Positions 16,441 through 26,500 of a stretch of DNA of 46,022 nt are shown piece after piece. This DNA comes from an uncultured Erythrobacter sp. (GTDB lineage: Bacteria > Pseudomonadota > Alphaproteobacteria > Sphingomonadales > Sphingomonadaceae). The first letter of the stretch is position 1. Every line of letters starts with the position of its first letter. The notes under the pieces were generated by a model that did not search any database, was not told where the DNA came from, and was given only the letters and a program-made list of their open reading frames with translations. The stretch spans positions 1 through 46,022 of the forward strand of contig CALCCG010000178.1 in NCBI GenBank assembly GCA_937899785.1, in the 5' to 3' direction. The position numbers and the translations under genes are program-made.

Positions 16441-17040
16441 ATGAGTGCACGCAAACGGCTGTCGCCAGAAGAGTCCCGCGCCTCCGCTCTTGAGGCGGCC
16501 CGTGGGCTGTTGATTGAAACCGGGCCGCAATCGGTGACGCTCAAGGCTGTGGCGACGCGTATAGGGCGTACACATGCCAATCTGTTGCATCACTTTGGTT
16601 CAGCCTCAGGCCTGCAAAAGGCGTTGGCCGGGCATCTCGCGCGAGCGGTGTGCGACACAATCAAGGAAGCGGTTCACGCGAGCCGCGCCGGGCTTGGTTC
16701 GGCCCGTGAGGTTGTGGACCTTACGTTCGACGCGTTTGACCGCGAAGGGGCAGGCGCGCTCACCAGCTGGATGCTGCTGACGGGCAACGAAGACGCGTTG
16801 GCGCCGATCATCACCACGATTCACGAACTGGTGGATGAAATCGCGACGGACGAGGCGAGCGAAGACGCCGAGGACCAGCAGGTTCATCGCAGCACCCTGA
16901 ACCTTGTCCTTCTTGCGCTGGGTGATGCGCTGATTGGGGCCGCTCTGGCGAAATCGTTGGGCCTCCCGCGCGACGCTGCGCGTGAACGCGCGCACCAGGC
17001 TCTCGAAGCGTCAATGGAGCGCTACCAAACCGCGAACTGA
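16441..17040 (+). CDS. TetR-family transcriptional regulator
   Basis: 199 residues. The N-terminal helix-turn-helix is clear: SRASALEAARGLLIETGPQS, VTLKAVATRIGRTHANLLHH and FGSASGLQKALAGHL. The ligand domain (residues 65-199) is helical with no recognised family. No target gene lies next to it; the neighbours are an acetyltransferase upstream and a convergent ygfZ-like gene. A palindrome in its own promoter suggests self-repression. Confidence 0.87.
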   Translation: MSARKRLSPEESRASALEAARGLLIETGPQSVTLKAVATRIGRTHANLLHHFGSASGLQKALAGHLARAVCDTIKEAVHASRAGLGSAREVVDLTFDAFDREGAGALTSWMLLTGNEDALAPIITTIHELVDEIATDEASEDAEDQQVHRSTLNLVLLALGDALIGAALAKSLGLPRDAARERAHQALEASMERYQTAN

Positions 17041-17056
17041 GCGGGGATCTTTTTAG

Positions 17057-17788
17057 CTATCCCAACAAGCCAGAACGCTGCCAGTCAGGCAGAGTGGCCG
17101 GATCAAGGTCGGCGACGCGCAAATGGTCCACAGCGACGCCTGCGTCGGGGTAGGCGATCTTTTGGCGCTTTTCGTCCGATTGAGCCAACGCCACCACAAC
17201 CAACCGTCGGTTGACCTTTTGCCGCCAGTTCATGCGCGCGGTGTTCTCCTGCCCAACATAGCAGCCCTTTTCAAAGCTCACGCCGTTCAGTTCGACCGCA
17301 TTGGTCTCCAACCACAGGATATCACCCAGCTCGGCCACGCCTTCGGTGACCCCAAGCGACAGGCGGTGCGCAGTCCACGCAGCGTCCGCGGATTCACCAT
17401 CGGGACTGTCCAGCCAGCGGTATCCCAATTCGTCGAGACGAGGGTCTTTCGAAGCCCCCTCAACCGGATCCGCCGACCAATGCACTCCAAAGGCGGTATA
17501 GATATCAATGTCGATCTTGCGGCGCAGACGATAGAGCGTGAGGCGCTTGACCAGATCGGGTGCAATCGCGGCCTCGCAATCGAGCAGCAGCGCGCCGTCC
17601 CCGCCATCCCACACCAGAAAGTCGAACATCGCCTTGCCCTGTGCGCTCAGCAGCGCGGCGTAAATCGGCAAGTCGCCCGAGACATCGTTGGTGACGAGCC
17701 CTTGCAAGAAATCGCGCACGTTCTCATCCGCGCCATCTCGCGGAGCGACGCGCACCAGAGCGCGGGCGTTCAGACGTGTGGCGCTCAT
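17057..17788 (-). CDS. ygfZ: YgfZ/GcvT-like folate-binding Fe-S protein assembly factor
   Basis: 243 residues. The family signature KGCYVGQE is at residues 174-181 with the conserved C176. The N-terminal part (FLQGLVTNDVSGDLPIYAAL and LSAQGKAMFDFLVW) is also typical. YgfZ (IBA57 in mitochondria) binds tetrahydrofolate and supports maturation or repair of some [4Fe-4S] enzymes such as MiaB. The start ATG follows directly on the TGA of the ATP-grasp gene, so the two are probably cotranscribed. Confidence 0.88.
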   Translation of the reverse strand: MSATRLNARALVRVAPRDGADENVRDFLQGLVTNDVSGDLPIYAALLSAQGKAMFDFLVWDGGDGALLLDCEAAIAPDLVKRLTLYRLRRKIDIDIYTAFGVHWSADPVEGASKDPRLDELGYRWLDSPDGESADAAWTAHRLSLGVTEGVAELGDILWLETNAVELNGVSFEKGCYVGQENTARMNWRQKVNRRLVVVALAQSDEKRQKIAYPDAGVAVDHLRVADLDPATLPDWQRSGLLG

Positions 17789-18673
17789 TCAAACCCTCTT
17801 CACAATAGCCTCGGCCAGAAGCTCGCCGAGCTGCGGCCCTTGGACGGGGTACAGATAGGGTTCGATCAGCTCTGCTTCCATGACCGCGAGCGCGCCATCA
17901 TCCATTCGCAACATGTCGATGCGCGCGTAAAGCGGTGTTGAGAAGGGGACAGCGTCGCACACCTTTTGCGCGGAAGCGAGGTCATCCGCGCTGGGTTCGT
18001 AGACTTCCTCGCGCCCGCCATAGAGAGACTGGATGCGGTAATCGCCGTCGGCGGCGCGCTTCACAAGCGCGTGGCTGAACACACCGTCGATGAAAACGAA
18101 GCTCAGTTCACCCTCGGTCGCAATGGCTGAAAGGTAGGGTTGCAGCATAGCAGGCTGGTCAAACACCCAATCGGGACCCGGCAGGCCACGGCGTGCGACG
18201 AGTTCCTGGCCTTCCGCCCCCGCGCCAACCTGGCGTTTGACCACCACCCGGTCGCATTCAAACACGTCGAGCGCTTCGAGCACGCCCTTCTCTGTCACAA
18301 TCTCGCGCCACAGCGTGGGGATCACGCGAACGCCCGCTTCTTCCAGGGCGCGGAGATAGGTCTTGGTCATGTTCCAGCGCACCAGATCGGGCGGGTTGCA
18401 GATCGCAATTCCGCGATCCGCAAGCGCGTCTATCTTGGCCAAAAACGCCTTGGTCTGGTCTTGGTAGTTCCACGAAGTGCCCAACAAGGCGAGGTCAACG
18501 CCCTCGAAGGTTTCAAGCGGGGACGCCCAATCGGCAACGAGCAAATCCAGGCCGCGCTTCGCCAAGGCGGGCTCCAGGGCGGCGATCATCAGATCGTGTT
18601 CAAACAAGTCGCCGCGTCGTTTACCTGCGCCGGATACGGTCGAAGAACAAGCGAGGAATGCAATCTTTGTCAT
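17789..18673 (-). CDS. ATP-grasp domain protein of unknown substrate
   Basis: 294 residues. The N-terminus MTKIAFLACSSTVSGAGKRR begins a Rossmann-like pre-ATP-grasp part, followed by WNMTKTYLRALEEAGVRVIP, a lysine-bearing strand DRVVVKRQVGAGAEGQEL, and a C-terminal segment ending MEAELIEPYLYPVQGP, where E, E and P match metal ligands of ATP-grasp ligases. RimK- or glutathione-synthetase-like enzymes of this kind join a carboxylate to an amine. The substrate is not visible. Immediately upstream of ygfZ with no gap; transcribed away from pyrC. Confidence 0.8.
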   Translation of the reverse strand: MTKIAFLACSSTVSGAGKRRGDLFEHDLMIAALEPALAKRGLDLLVADWASPLETFEGVDLALLGTSWNYQDQTKAFLAKIDALADRGIAICNPPDLVRWNMTKTYLRALEEAGVRVIPTLWREIVTEKGVLEALDVFECDRVVVKRQVGAGAEGQELVARRGLPGPDWVFDQPAMLQPYLSAIATEGELSFVFIDGVFSHALVKRAADGDYRIQSLYGGREEVYEPSADDLASAQKVCDAVPFSTPLYARIDMLRMDDGALAVMEAELIEPYLYPVQGPQLGELLAEAIVKRV

Positions 18674-18741
18674 GGTGATAGGCGTCTAGGCGCGAGGCAA
18701 CGGACTGGAAAGCCCCCTCGTACAGGCCTAAGGCCGGTCGC

Positions 18742-19791
18742 ATGATTGAGTCGCTCACAATCCGCCGCCCCGATGATTGGCACCTCCATTTTCGTGATGG
18801 CGACATTATGCGGGGCGTGGTTCCCTACACGGCGCGCCAATTCGCCCGCGCGATTGTTATGCCGAACCTTACACCGCCGGTTACAACAACCGCTTTAGCT
18901 GCGGAGTATCGTGACCGTATCCGAGCGGCCGTGCCTCAGGACATGCGTTTTGAACCGCTCATGACCTGCTACCTGACCGATACGACGGATCCAGACGATC
19001 TGGCGCGTGGGGCAGGCGCGGGTGTTTTCACCGCAGCCAAGCTCTATCCGGCCTACGCAACGACCAATTCGTCGAGCGGGGTCACCAATGTCGAACTAAT
19101 CTATCCAGTGCTTGAGCGCATGGAGCAGGATGATATCGTGCTTTGCATCCATGGCGAGGTCACCGATCACGACATAGATGTGTTTGACCGCGAGGCGGAA
19201 TTCATCGATCGGCACTTGAACGCCATCGTCGCAACTTTTCCAAATCTGCGCGTCGTGTTCGAGCATATCACCACTTCGGATGCGGTCGAGTTTGTCAAAG
19301 CGGCAAGCGACAAGGTTGGCGCAACGATCACGCCGCAGCACTTGCACATCAACCGAAACGCGATGCTGGTTGGCGGAATCCAGCCGCACAATTACTGCTT
19401 GCCGGTCGCCAAACGGGAGACACACCGCCTGGCCCTGCGCGCGGCCGCAACCTCGAGTGATCCGGCCATTGCCCGCAAGTTTTTCCTTGGTACGGACAGC
19501 GCCCCCCATATGCGCGGAGACAAAGAAAGCGCGTGTGGCTGCGCCGGCATTTTTGGCGCGCCGGTCGCGTTGGAAAGCTACCTCACGGTCTTTGAGGAAG
19601 AGGGCGCGATCGACCGTTTTGAAGCCTTTGCCTCGTTGAACGGCCCGGCTTTTTACAAAATGCCGGTGAACCAAGAGACCGTAACGCTGGAGCGTATCGA
19701 GGCACCGGTTCCCGAAGAGCTTCCGCTTGTCGGAGAGACTATCGTCCCCTGGCATGCGGGCCAAGTCCTGAACTGGAAATTCGTAGGCTAA
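18742..19791 (+). CDS. pyrC: Dihydroorotase, type II
   Basis: Closes carbamoyl-aspartate to dihydroorotate in pyrimidine synthesis. 349 residues, the size of E. coli PyrC. All metal and catalytic residues appear: H14 and H16 (DDWHLHFRDG), the carboxylated K100 (AAKLYPAYATTNS), H137 (LCIHGEV), H175 (FEHITTSDA) and D252 (FLGTDSAPH), close to the E. coli numbers. The start is clear. Divergent from the ATP-grasp gene by 68 bases. Confidence 0.97.
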   Translation: MIESLTIRRPDDWHLHFRDGDIMRGVVPYTARQFARAIVMPNLTPPVTTTALAAEYRDRIRAAVPQDMRFEPLMTCYLTDTTDPDDLARGAGAGVFTAAKLYPAYATTNSSSGVTNVELIYPVLERMEQDDIVLCIHGEVTDHDIDVFDREAEFIDRHLNAIVATFPNLRVVFEHITTSDAVEFVKAASDKVGATITPQHLHINRNAMLVGGIQPHNYCLPVAKRETHRLALRAAATSSDPAIARKFFLGTDSAPHMRGDKESACGCAGIFGAPVALESYLTVFEEEGAIDRFEAFASLNGPAFYKMPVNQETVTLERIEAPVPEELPLVGETIVPWHAGQVLNWKFVG

Positions 19792-19809
19792 CCGATCCGC
19801 TGGGGAGTT

Positions 19810-20730
19810 TCAGGCCGCCAACGCCTCTCGCTTTGCGCGGCGTGAGCGGACCCACAGATCACCTAGGAAGATGGCGACCGCCGTCCAAATTAGCACGAAG
19901 CTCATCAACTGGACCGGTTTCAGCTCCTCGCCAAACACAAACAGGCCGAGGAAGAAAACGATAGTTGGCGCAAGATACTGGATGAAGCCAAGCGTCGAAT
20001 ATTCCATCCGCCGCGCGGCGATCGCGAAGAGCAGCAGCGGGACTGCGGTCACCACGCCAGAAAGGACGATCAGCAGGCTCATCGTCACATCACGGCCAAA
20101 GGAAGGTCCGGCTGCACTCACCGCGTAGACATACGCGATGCCCGCCGCGGGCAGGAGGAGTATTGCGCTTTCAATAGTGAGGCCAGGCAGCGCACCCACC
20201 ACCACTTGCTTGCGCACCATGCCGTAGAGCCCAAAGCTGAAGGCGAGGCTGAGGCTGATCCACAAGGTCGTGAGCGCGCCCGCCGCCAGAAGGGCGACCG
20301 CAAGCGCCGCCACACCCACCGCCACCCATTGCCACTTCGACAACCGCTCGCCCAGCAGCATCGTGCCCAAGAGCACATTGATCAAAGGGTTGAGGTAATA
20401 GCCGAGCGAGGCTGCGTAGACGTTCCCTTGCATAATCGCCCAAATGTAGACGAACCAGTTGATCGCGATCAGCACCGAACTGACAAGCAGCATCAACAGC
20501 ACGCGCGGGTGCGTGACGGCCCTGCGAATTTCGGGAAACTGCTTTCGCAAGGCGATGATCACCAGACACAAGGGCAAGGTCCAGATTATCCGCCAGCCCA
20601 CAAATTCGAACGGCGGCACATTTGTGACCAGCAAAAGGTAGAGGGGCAGAAAGCCCCACAAAATATAGGCGCCAAGAGCGTGCGGTAGGCCGGAGGGCTG
20701 GCCTTGGTCGGAGTCCGGATCAAGGGTCAT
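19810..20730 (-). CDS. rarD: EamA-type transporter, RarD-like
   Basis: 306 residues with ten expected membrane helices in two EamA halves. The opening HALGAYILWGFLPLYLLLVT and the conserved NWFVYIWAIMQGNVYAASLG, then YYLNPLINVLLGTMLLGERL, are strong RarD features. RarD proteins are drug/metabolite exporters of unknown physiological substrate, named from a chloramphenicol-related phenotype. It converges on pyrC with an 18-base gap. The C-terminus is basic (WVRSRRAKREAL). Confidence 0.9.
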   Translation of the reverse strand: MTLDPDSDQGQPSGLPHALGAYILWGFLPLYLLLVTNVPPFEFVGWRIIWTLPLCLVIIALRKQFPEIRRAVTHPRVLLMLLVSSVLIAINWFVYIWAIMQGNVYAASLGYYLNPLINVLLGTMLLGERLSKWQWVAVGVAALAVALLAAGALTTLWISLSLAFSFGLYGMVRKQVVVGALPGLTIESAILLLPAAGIAYVYAVSAAGPSFGRDVTMSLLIVLSGVVTAVPLLLFAIAARRMEYSTLGFIQYLAPTIVFFLGLFVFGEELKPVQLMSFVLIWTAVAIFLGDLWVRSRRAKREALAA

Positions 20731-21050
20731 CGTGCCCGCGCCCTAGGCTTGCCAGGACAGCGGCGCAAGCGCGCCGGATGGACTTAAACACCGACGCCCT
20801 TGCTTAACCCAGGCTGTCGGCCCCGCTCTCAACCCATTCAGCTTTACCGCTCTATACATTAACAGAATACAAGATGGGACTCCCACTTTAGATCGGTTTC
20901 CAACTTGGACCATTCCCACCAATGGTCCGGGCGCGGCTCCCACCAGCCGCGGAAAGCGCCTTCATGTCCATTGGGCATGGGGGCGTTTTCGCTTTGATGT
21001 GCAAGCGCACGACATCGGGTTTCTTAACCAGACTGTGGCAAGCGTTTCGC
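20731..21050. other. Intergenic region between divergent rarD and a lipoprotein gene
   Basis: 320 bases. It holds an AT-rich stretch (around 20850-20875, with CTATACATTAACAGAATACA) that may supply promoters for both sides. There is also a hairpin with perfect 7-base arms GGACCAT (20907-20913) and ATGGTCC (20922-20928) and an 8-base loop. The plus frame is open from 20922, but the peptide before the lipoprotein signal has no visible function. Confidence 0.4.
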
Positions 21051-21773
21051 ATGCGCTCTGTCCCTCTTCTGCTCGGCTTAGGCAGCGTTGTGTGCCTTTC
21101 GGCTTGCGCGCCTGACGACACTCCGAACGAGCCTTCGGTTGTGAATGCAGTCGATCCCTATCTGGCGCGGGCCTTGAGTGATCCTTTGATGGTCGACCCG
21201 GATTTGGCCCATCGTAGCGAAGCGAACGCGGCAATTACGGTGGGTGTTGGCCACGCTCTACCCTCGTTCAAAGGCAGCGCAGAAGCGGCAAGCCGAGCCA
21301 GAGAGACGGCCAGGCTCGCCTTGCTAGAAGGGGGACCTATCCCCGATCTGCCACCGGCTCAAACCGGGCCCGGCCCTTCTGCGTTGGATGAGCAGTATGA
21401 GCTCGGCGCCGTGCTTGCGCAGCTGAACGCGCCAGCGCCCTGCCGCGCGGACATTACCACCGATTTTGCGTTAGCGGCCACGATGCCATTGAGCGCGAGC
21501 GTTATGCCCCACGGCATGGTGCGCGTAGCCGGGCGAGCGGATCAACCTCAATGCACGTTGCGTTTGGTGCGGTATGTCACGCCAGCCTCGATTGAAGACG
21601 TCTTGCAGCACCACTACACCCTGATGGCGCGCAGCGGTTTCGATCCTGTCCGATTCTCGACACCCGAGCCTAGCCTTATTGCCGATCGACGAGGCACTCA
21701 TCTCCATATATCGGCGCGCACGGCATCAGGTGACCTGACAGCCGTGGATGCCGTGGTCTGGACGATCAGCTAG
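21051..21773 (+). CDS. Lipoprotein of unknown function
   Basis: 240 residues from the chosen ATG. A clean lipoprotein signal (MRSVPLLLGLGSVVCLSAC) has its lipobox LSAC with C19. The mature part has a Pro/Ala-rich stretch (IPDLPPAQTGPGPS) and a C-terminal domain with two further Cys (APCRADITTD and QPQCTLRLV) that may form a disulfide. I do not recognise the family. The frame is open upstream to 20922, but this start gives a proper signal. Its 3' end overlaps the convergent astD-like gene by eight bases. Confidence 0.75.
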   Translation: MRSVPLLLGLGSVVCLSACAPDDTPNEPSVVNAVDPYLARALSDPLMVDPDLAHRSEANAAITVGVGHALPSFKGSAEAASRARETARLALLEGGPIPDLPPAQTGPGPSALDEQYELGAVLAQLNAPAPCRADITTDFALAATMPLSASVMPHGMVRVAGRADQPQCTLRLVRYVTPASIEDVLQHHYTLMARSGFDPVRFSTPEPSLIADRRGTHLHISARTASGDLTAVDAVVWTIS

Positions 21774-23208
21774 GCTTTACTGGATTCGGCGTCTCTTCTC
21801 TTAGGCCCACGCCGATATTAGCGCGGGGTTGGTCCATCTCAGTGCTCGCAACCGGATAGGCGCAGTAATCCGCTGAGTAATAGGCAGCTGGCCGGTGGTT
21901 TCCAGAAAGCCCAATTCCACCAAAAGGCGCAGAGGAGGATGCCCCATTCGTCGGTCGGTTCCAATTGATGATCCCGGCTCGAATATTGGCCCAAAAGCGA
22001 CCATAGTCATCGGGTGATCCGCCTACAAGCGATGCGGACAGGCCGAACCGTGTGTTGTTCGCCTCCGCAATTCCAGCGTCAAGATCGGGCACACGAATGA
22101 CCTGAAGGATAGGGCCAAAGAGCTCGAAATCGGGACGTTCGGGGATATCCGTTGTGTCGATGATGCCTGGCGTGAGGAACGGCGTGTCGGGATTGGGCTG
22201 GCGCAGTGGTGCGAGCGCTCGGCCGCCAGCGGTGACAAGCGCGACAAAGCTGTCGTTGAGCCTTTCGGCGGTCTCCACATCAATCACCGGACCCATGAAC
22301 GGCTGGGGATCGGCGAGCGGGTCGCCGACCAGCAATTTGCGCGTCAGCGGCACAAGCTCGCTCATGAGATCATCGTACACGCTGTCCTTCACGATCAGGC
22401 GCCGTGCCGCGGTGCAACGCTGGCCGGCGGTGGTAAAGGCGCTTTGGACTATCAAAGCCGCGGCGTCGGCTAGTTTAGGTGTGTCGAGCACCAGCATGGG
22501 ATTGTTCCCACCCATCTCTAGCGCGACAATCTTGCCAGGGTTGGCGGCCAGTTTACGGTTGATAGCGATGCCGGTCTGGGCCGATCCAGTAAACAGGACG
22601 CCGTCAACACCGGGATGCGCGACCAGAGCTTTGCCCTCATCGGGACCGCCGATCACAAGTTGCACCACATTATCAGGCAGCCCGGCAGCTTGGAAACACT
22701 GCACCAAAATCTCACCGGTAGCGGGCGTCTTTTCCGAGGGTTTGAAAAGCACCGCGTTTCCGGCAACCAAGGCCGGGATTATATGCCCGTTGGGAAGGTG
22801 CGCGGGAAAGTTGTACGGGCCCAGCACCGCCATCACTCCATGCGGCTTATGGCGGACCGCTGCGGACCCCTGCAGGGCGCTGTCGAGCTTTTTCTTGCCG
22901 GTGCGCTCCGCGTAGGCGCCAACGGAAATCTCGACCTTGTTGATCACCGCATCCACTTCGGTCCGCGCTTCCCACAGGGGTTTGCCAGCCTCGCGCGCGA
23001 TCAACTCAGCCAGATTGTCGTAGCGCTTGCGCACTTCGTTCGCGAACCGGCGCGTGATTTCGATCCGATTGGCCAACGGCCGCGCAGCCCAGGACGGCCA
23101 GGCCTTGCGCGCGCGGCTGATCGCTGCGTCCACATCCGTGTGTTGCCCACGCCAGAGCACCTTGCCCGTCGAGGGCTCAAAAGAAGTGAGTGTACCGTCA
23201 GCCAACAC
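21766..23208 (-). CDS. astD: Succinylglutamate-semialdehyde dehydrogenase-like (AstD)
   Basis: 480 residues of the aldehyde dehydrogenase superfamily. It shows VMAVLGPYNFPAHLPNGHI, the NAD-binding GVLFTGSAQTGIAINRKLAA, the glutamate of VALEMGGNNPML and the catalytic Cys in TTAGQRCTAARRL. The GPYNFPAHLPNG block is typical of AstD, which oxidises N-succinylglutamate semialdehyde in arginine catabolism. None of astA, astB, astC or astE is nearby. The start is GTG at 23208 with an alternative TTG at 23205; neither has a well-spaced ribosome site. Confidence 0.85.
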   Translation of the reverse strand: MLADGTLTSFEPSTGKVLWRGQHTDVDAAISRARKAWPSWAARPLANRIEITRRFANEVRKRYDNLAELIAREAGKPLWEARTEVDAVINKVEISVGAYAERTGKKKLDSALQGSAAVRHKPHGVMAVLGPYNFPAHLPNGHIIPALVAGNAVLFKPSEKTPATGEILVQCFQAAGLPDNVVQLVIGGPDEGKALVAHPGVDGVLFTGSAQTGIAINRKLAANPGKIVALEMGGNNPMLVLDTPKLADAAALIVQSAFTTAGQRCTAARRLIVKDSVYDDLMSELVPLTRKLLVGDPLADPQPFMGPVIDVETAERLNDSFVALVTAGGRALAPLRQPNPDTPFLTPGIIDTTDIPERPDFELFGPILQVIRVPDLDAGIAEANNTRFGLSASLVGGSPDDYGRFWANIRAGIINWNRPTNGASSSAPFGGIGLSGNHRPAAYYSADYCAYPVASTEMDQPRANIGVGLREETPNPVKPS

Positions 23209-23544
23209 CCTGGAAACTCATGTTTTTCCCTCGCCAATGACCGCTCAACAGAAGGTTACACGCCGTGATTGGCCGACCTTATCGGGTTCTACGCGCCATG
23301 ATCCCTCTTTTCTCCTAGGAACAAAGCCCTAATTCGCGCCAAAGGCCTTGCAAAGGAAATTCCGTAACCGCTCAGGCCGGTGGCGCTTCGATTTTTTAGC
23401 GCTTAAGACTAACGGCCATAACAGGGGGGCAGCGTTCGTCATAGGGGGGCGAAGCGCATCTATCTTCCTGATTAAATTATGGAAACACTACAGTTTCCGT
23501 CATCTTTGGCCCGAATCACGCGGCCCATCAGGGGGAAAAATACA
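23209..23544. other. Intergenic region upstream of the trimeric autotransporter
   Basis: 336 bases with no convincing gene. Two G6 runs (near 23426 and 23445) flank GCAGCGTTCGTCATA. An AT-rich segment (CTGATTAAATTATGG, 23469-23483) may be part of the promoter. A hairpin GGAAAC-ACTACA-GTTTCC (23481-23498) stands 47 bases before the gene start. G-runs near surface-protein genes can be phase-variable, but these are short. Confidence 0.4.
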
Positions 23545-26500
23545 ATGGCTACCAAGACTGATCTTGAGTTGAAGCGGGGCGCATCCGCCTTCGTGATTGC
23601 AACAGCGACCTCCTTTGCGGCGCTTACGATCCCAACATCGTCGGCCAGTGCGCAGGATGTCTGCGAACTCGATCCGGGCATCACCGATGGGGCAACCGCG
23701 ACCGGCACCGATGCTCTTGCTTGCGGGGAGAACGCGAGCGCGGATGGCGATCGCGGAACAGCGTTTGGCACGTTCGCGTTCGCGGATGGCGATAACACAA
23801 CAGCGCTTGGCGCGAGCGCGGACGCGCTTGGCACAAACGCAACAGCGCTTGGCGCGGATGCGCAAGCGGATGGCAACAACACAACAGCGGTTGGCGCGGG
23901 CGCGTTCGTGGATGGCACTAGCGCAACAGTGCTTGGCGCGTCCGCGTCCGCGAATGGCAATGAAGCAACAGCGGTTGGCGCGAATGCAGTAGCGCTTGGC
24001 GTTGACGCAACAGCGCTTGGCGCGGGCGCAGACGCGGATGGCGCTGACGCAACAGCGCTTGGCGCGGACGCGGACGCGTCTGGCGCTGGCGCAACAGCGC
24101 TTGGCGCGGATGCAGTAGCGCTTGGCAATGACTCAACAGCGCTTGGCGCGGACGCGGGCACGAATGGCCAAAACGCAACAGCGCTCGGGGCGGACACGAA
24201 CGCGTTTGGCAATGACTCAACAGCGCTTGGCGGAGGCGCAGCCGCGAATGGCGAAAACACAACAGCGCTTGGCGCGGACACGTTCGCGTTTGGCGATAGC
24301 GCAACGGCGGTTGGCGTGGACGCGTTCGCGTTTGGCGATGGCGCAACGGCGCTTGGCGGGGCCGCGGACGCGGATGGCCTGAACGCAACAGCGGTTGGCA
24401 CGGAGGCGGAAGCGACTGCCAATAACGCAACAGCGGTTGGCGAGTCCGCAGACGCGACTGCCACAAACGCCACAGCGCTTGGCCAGTCCGCAGACGCGTC
24501 TGGCGAAAACGCAACAGCGCTTGGCCAGCTCGCAGACGCGTCTGGCGATGGCGCAACAGCGCTTGGCCGGTCCGCAGACGCGTCTGGCGCTGGCGCAACA
24601 GCGCTTGGCTTGCTCGCGGACGCGTCTGCCACAAACGCCACAGCGCTTGGCTCGAACTCGCAGGCCACGGAGGAGGATGCTATTGCCGTCGGTGAGGATG
24701 CAGCGGCTACGGCGGAGGATTCCGCCGCGATCGGTACGAGCGCGGTCGCCAGTGGCGATTCGGCAACAGCGGTTGGCGTCAACTCGCGCGCCTCGGGTGA
24801 TTTCTCGACCGCGACGGGCCGTTTGAGCCGCGCTGACGGTGATCGGTCGGTGGCTAACGGCTTCCAGGCACGCGCCACGGGCGAACGTTCGAACGCTATC
24901 GGTTACACCTCGGACGCGAGCGGTTCCAACACGATTGCAATCGGATACGCTGCCACTGCAAGTGCGGCGGACGCGACCGTGATCGGCAACGAAGCGGTGG
25001 CCAGCGGCGAAGCTTCCACCGCGCTGGGTCGCGAAGCTTCGGCGACCGAGCTTAACACGACTGCAATCGGCGATTCATCGCGCGCCGAAGCCAGCAACGC
25101 GACCGCTGTGGGTCAGGGCTCGCGCGCCTTGGGCAATAACAGCACCGCGCTGGGCCGCAACGCGCTGGGCACGGGATCGAATTCGACCGCGGTTGGCTCG
25201 CGCTCGGAAGCGTCCGGCACCCGTTCGGTTGCGGTTGGCCTGAACGCGACCGCCGCGGCCGTAGACACGATCGCCATGGGCGAGTCGGCGAGCGCGATCG
25301 GCGCCGCTTCGATTGCGATTGGTAACGATTCCAGCGCGACCGGCGTCGACTCTGTCGCCATTGGCGGCGACAACGATGGCTCAGGCGCCACGGCGGATGG
25401 CGATTCGACCACGGCGATCGGAGGTGAGAGCTTTGCGCAAGGCCCCGGGGCCTCAGCGTTTGGTTGGCAGGCGGTCGCCAGCGCTGAGCGCGCGCAGGCC
25501 TTTGGTCACCTCGCCGCCGCGACGGGCGTTCGCTCGCTGGCGATCGGTGAAGCCGCTGCGGCCAGTGGCACCGCGTCGGTCGCGGTCGGCAACTTGGCTG
25601 GCGCTTCGGGGGAACAGTCTGTGGCGCTGGGCGATGCGGCCAGCGCGGCCTTTGACGGATCGGTCGCCATCGGTCCGGGCGCTACGACGACCCGCGCCAA
25701 TCAGGTTATTCTGGGCGGAGCGGGAACCTCGGTCACCGTGGGTGACATCGCATCGAGCACAGCAGCGCAATCGGGTTCAACCTTCCTTGCCACGGTCGAT
25801 TCCGATGGCACTCTTGGTCAAGGCATCGACGCCTCAACCCTCGCGACGACGACGGACGTGGCGGCCAACACCGCTCTGATTACCGCGAACACCACGGCGA
25901 TTGGGACGAACGCCACCGATATCGCGGCCAACACGACTGCAATTGGTACAAACGCGACAGACATCACGGCGCTTGATGGTCGTGTGACGACCAATGAGAC
26001 CGATATCACCGCGAACACGACAGCGATTGGGACGAACGCTACCGATATCGCGGCCAACGCGACCGATATCACGGCGCTTGACGGTCGCGTGACGACCAAT
26101 GAAACCGACATCGCCGCTAATACCGCGGGGATCGCGGCTAACGTCTCGGCCATCGCGACGAACGCGACGGGCATTACGGCGCTTGATGGACGGGTCACGA
26201 CCAATGAAACCGGCATCGCAACCAACACGGCGGGTATCGCTACCAACGTGGCGGCGATCGCCGCCAATGCGAGCGACATCAATGCGTTGGACGGTCGTGT
26301 CACAACCAACGAGACGGACATCGCGGCCAACACAACCGCGATCAGCACCAACGCGAGCGACATTACCGCGCTCGACACGCGCGTCGGTACCAACGAGACC
26401 GACATCGCCGCCAACACGGCCGCGATTGCTACGGTGAGCACGGATGTGACGGCGCTTGATACGCGCGTAACCACCAACGAGACGGACATTGCGACCAACA

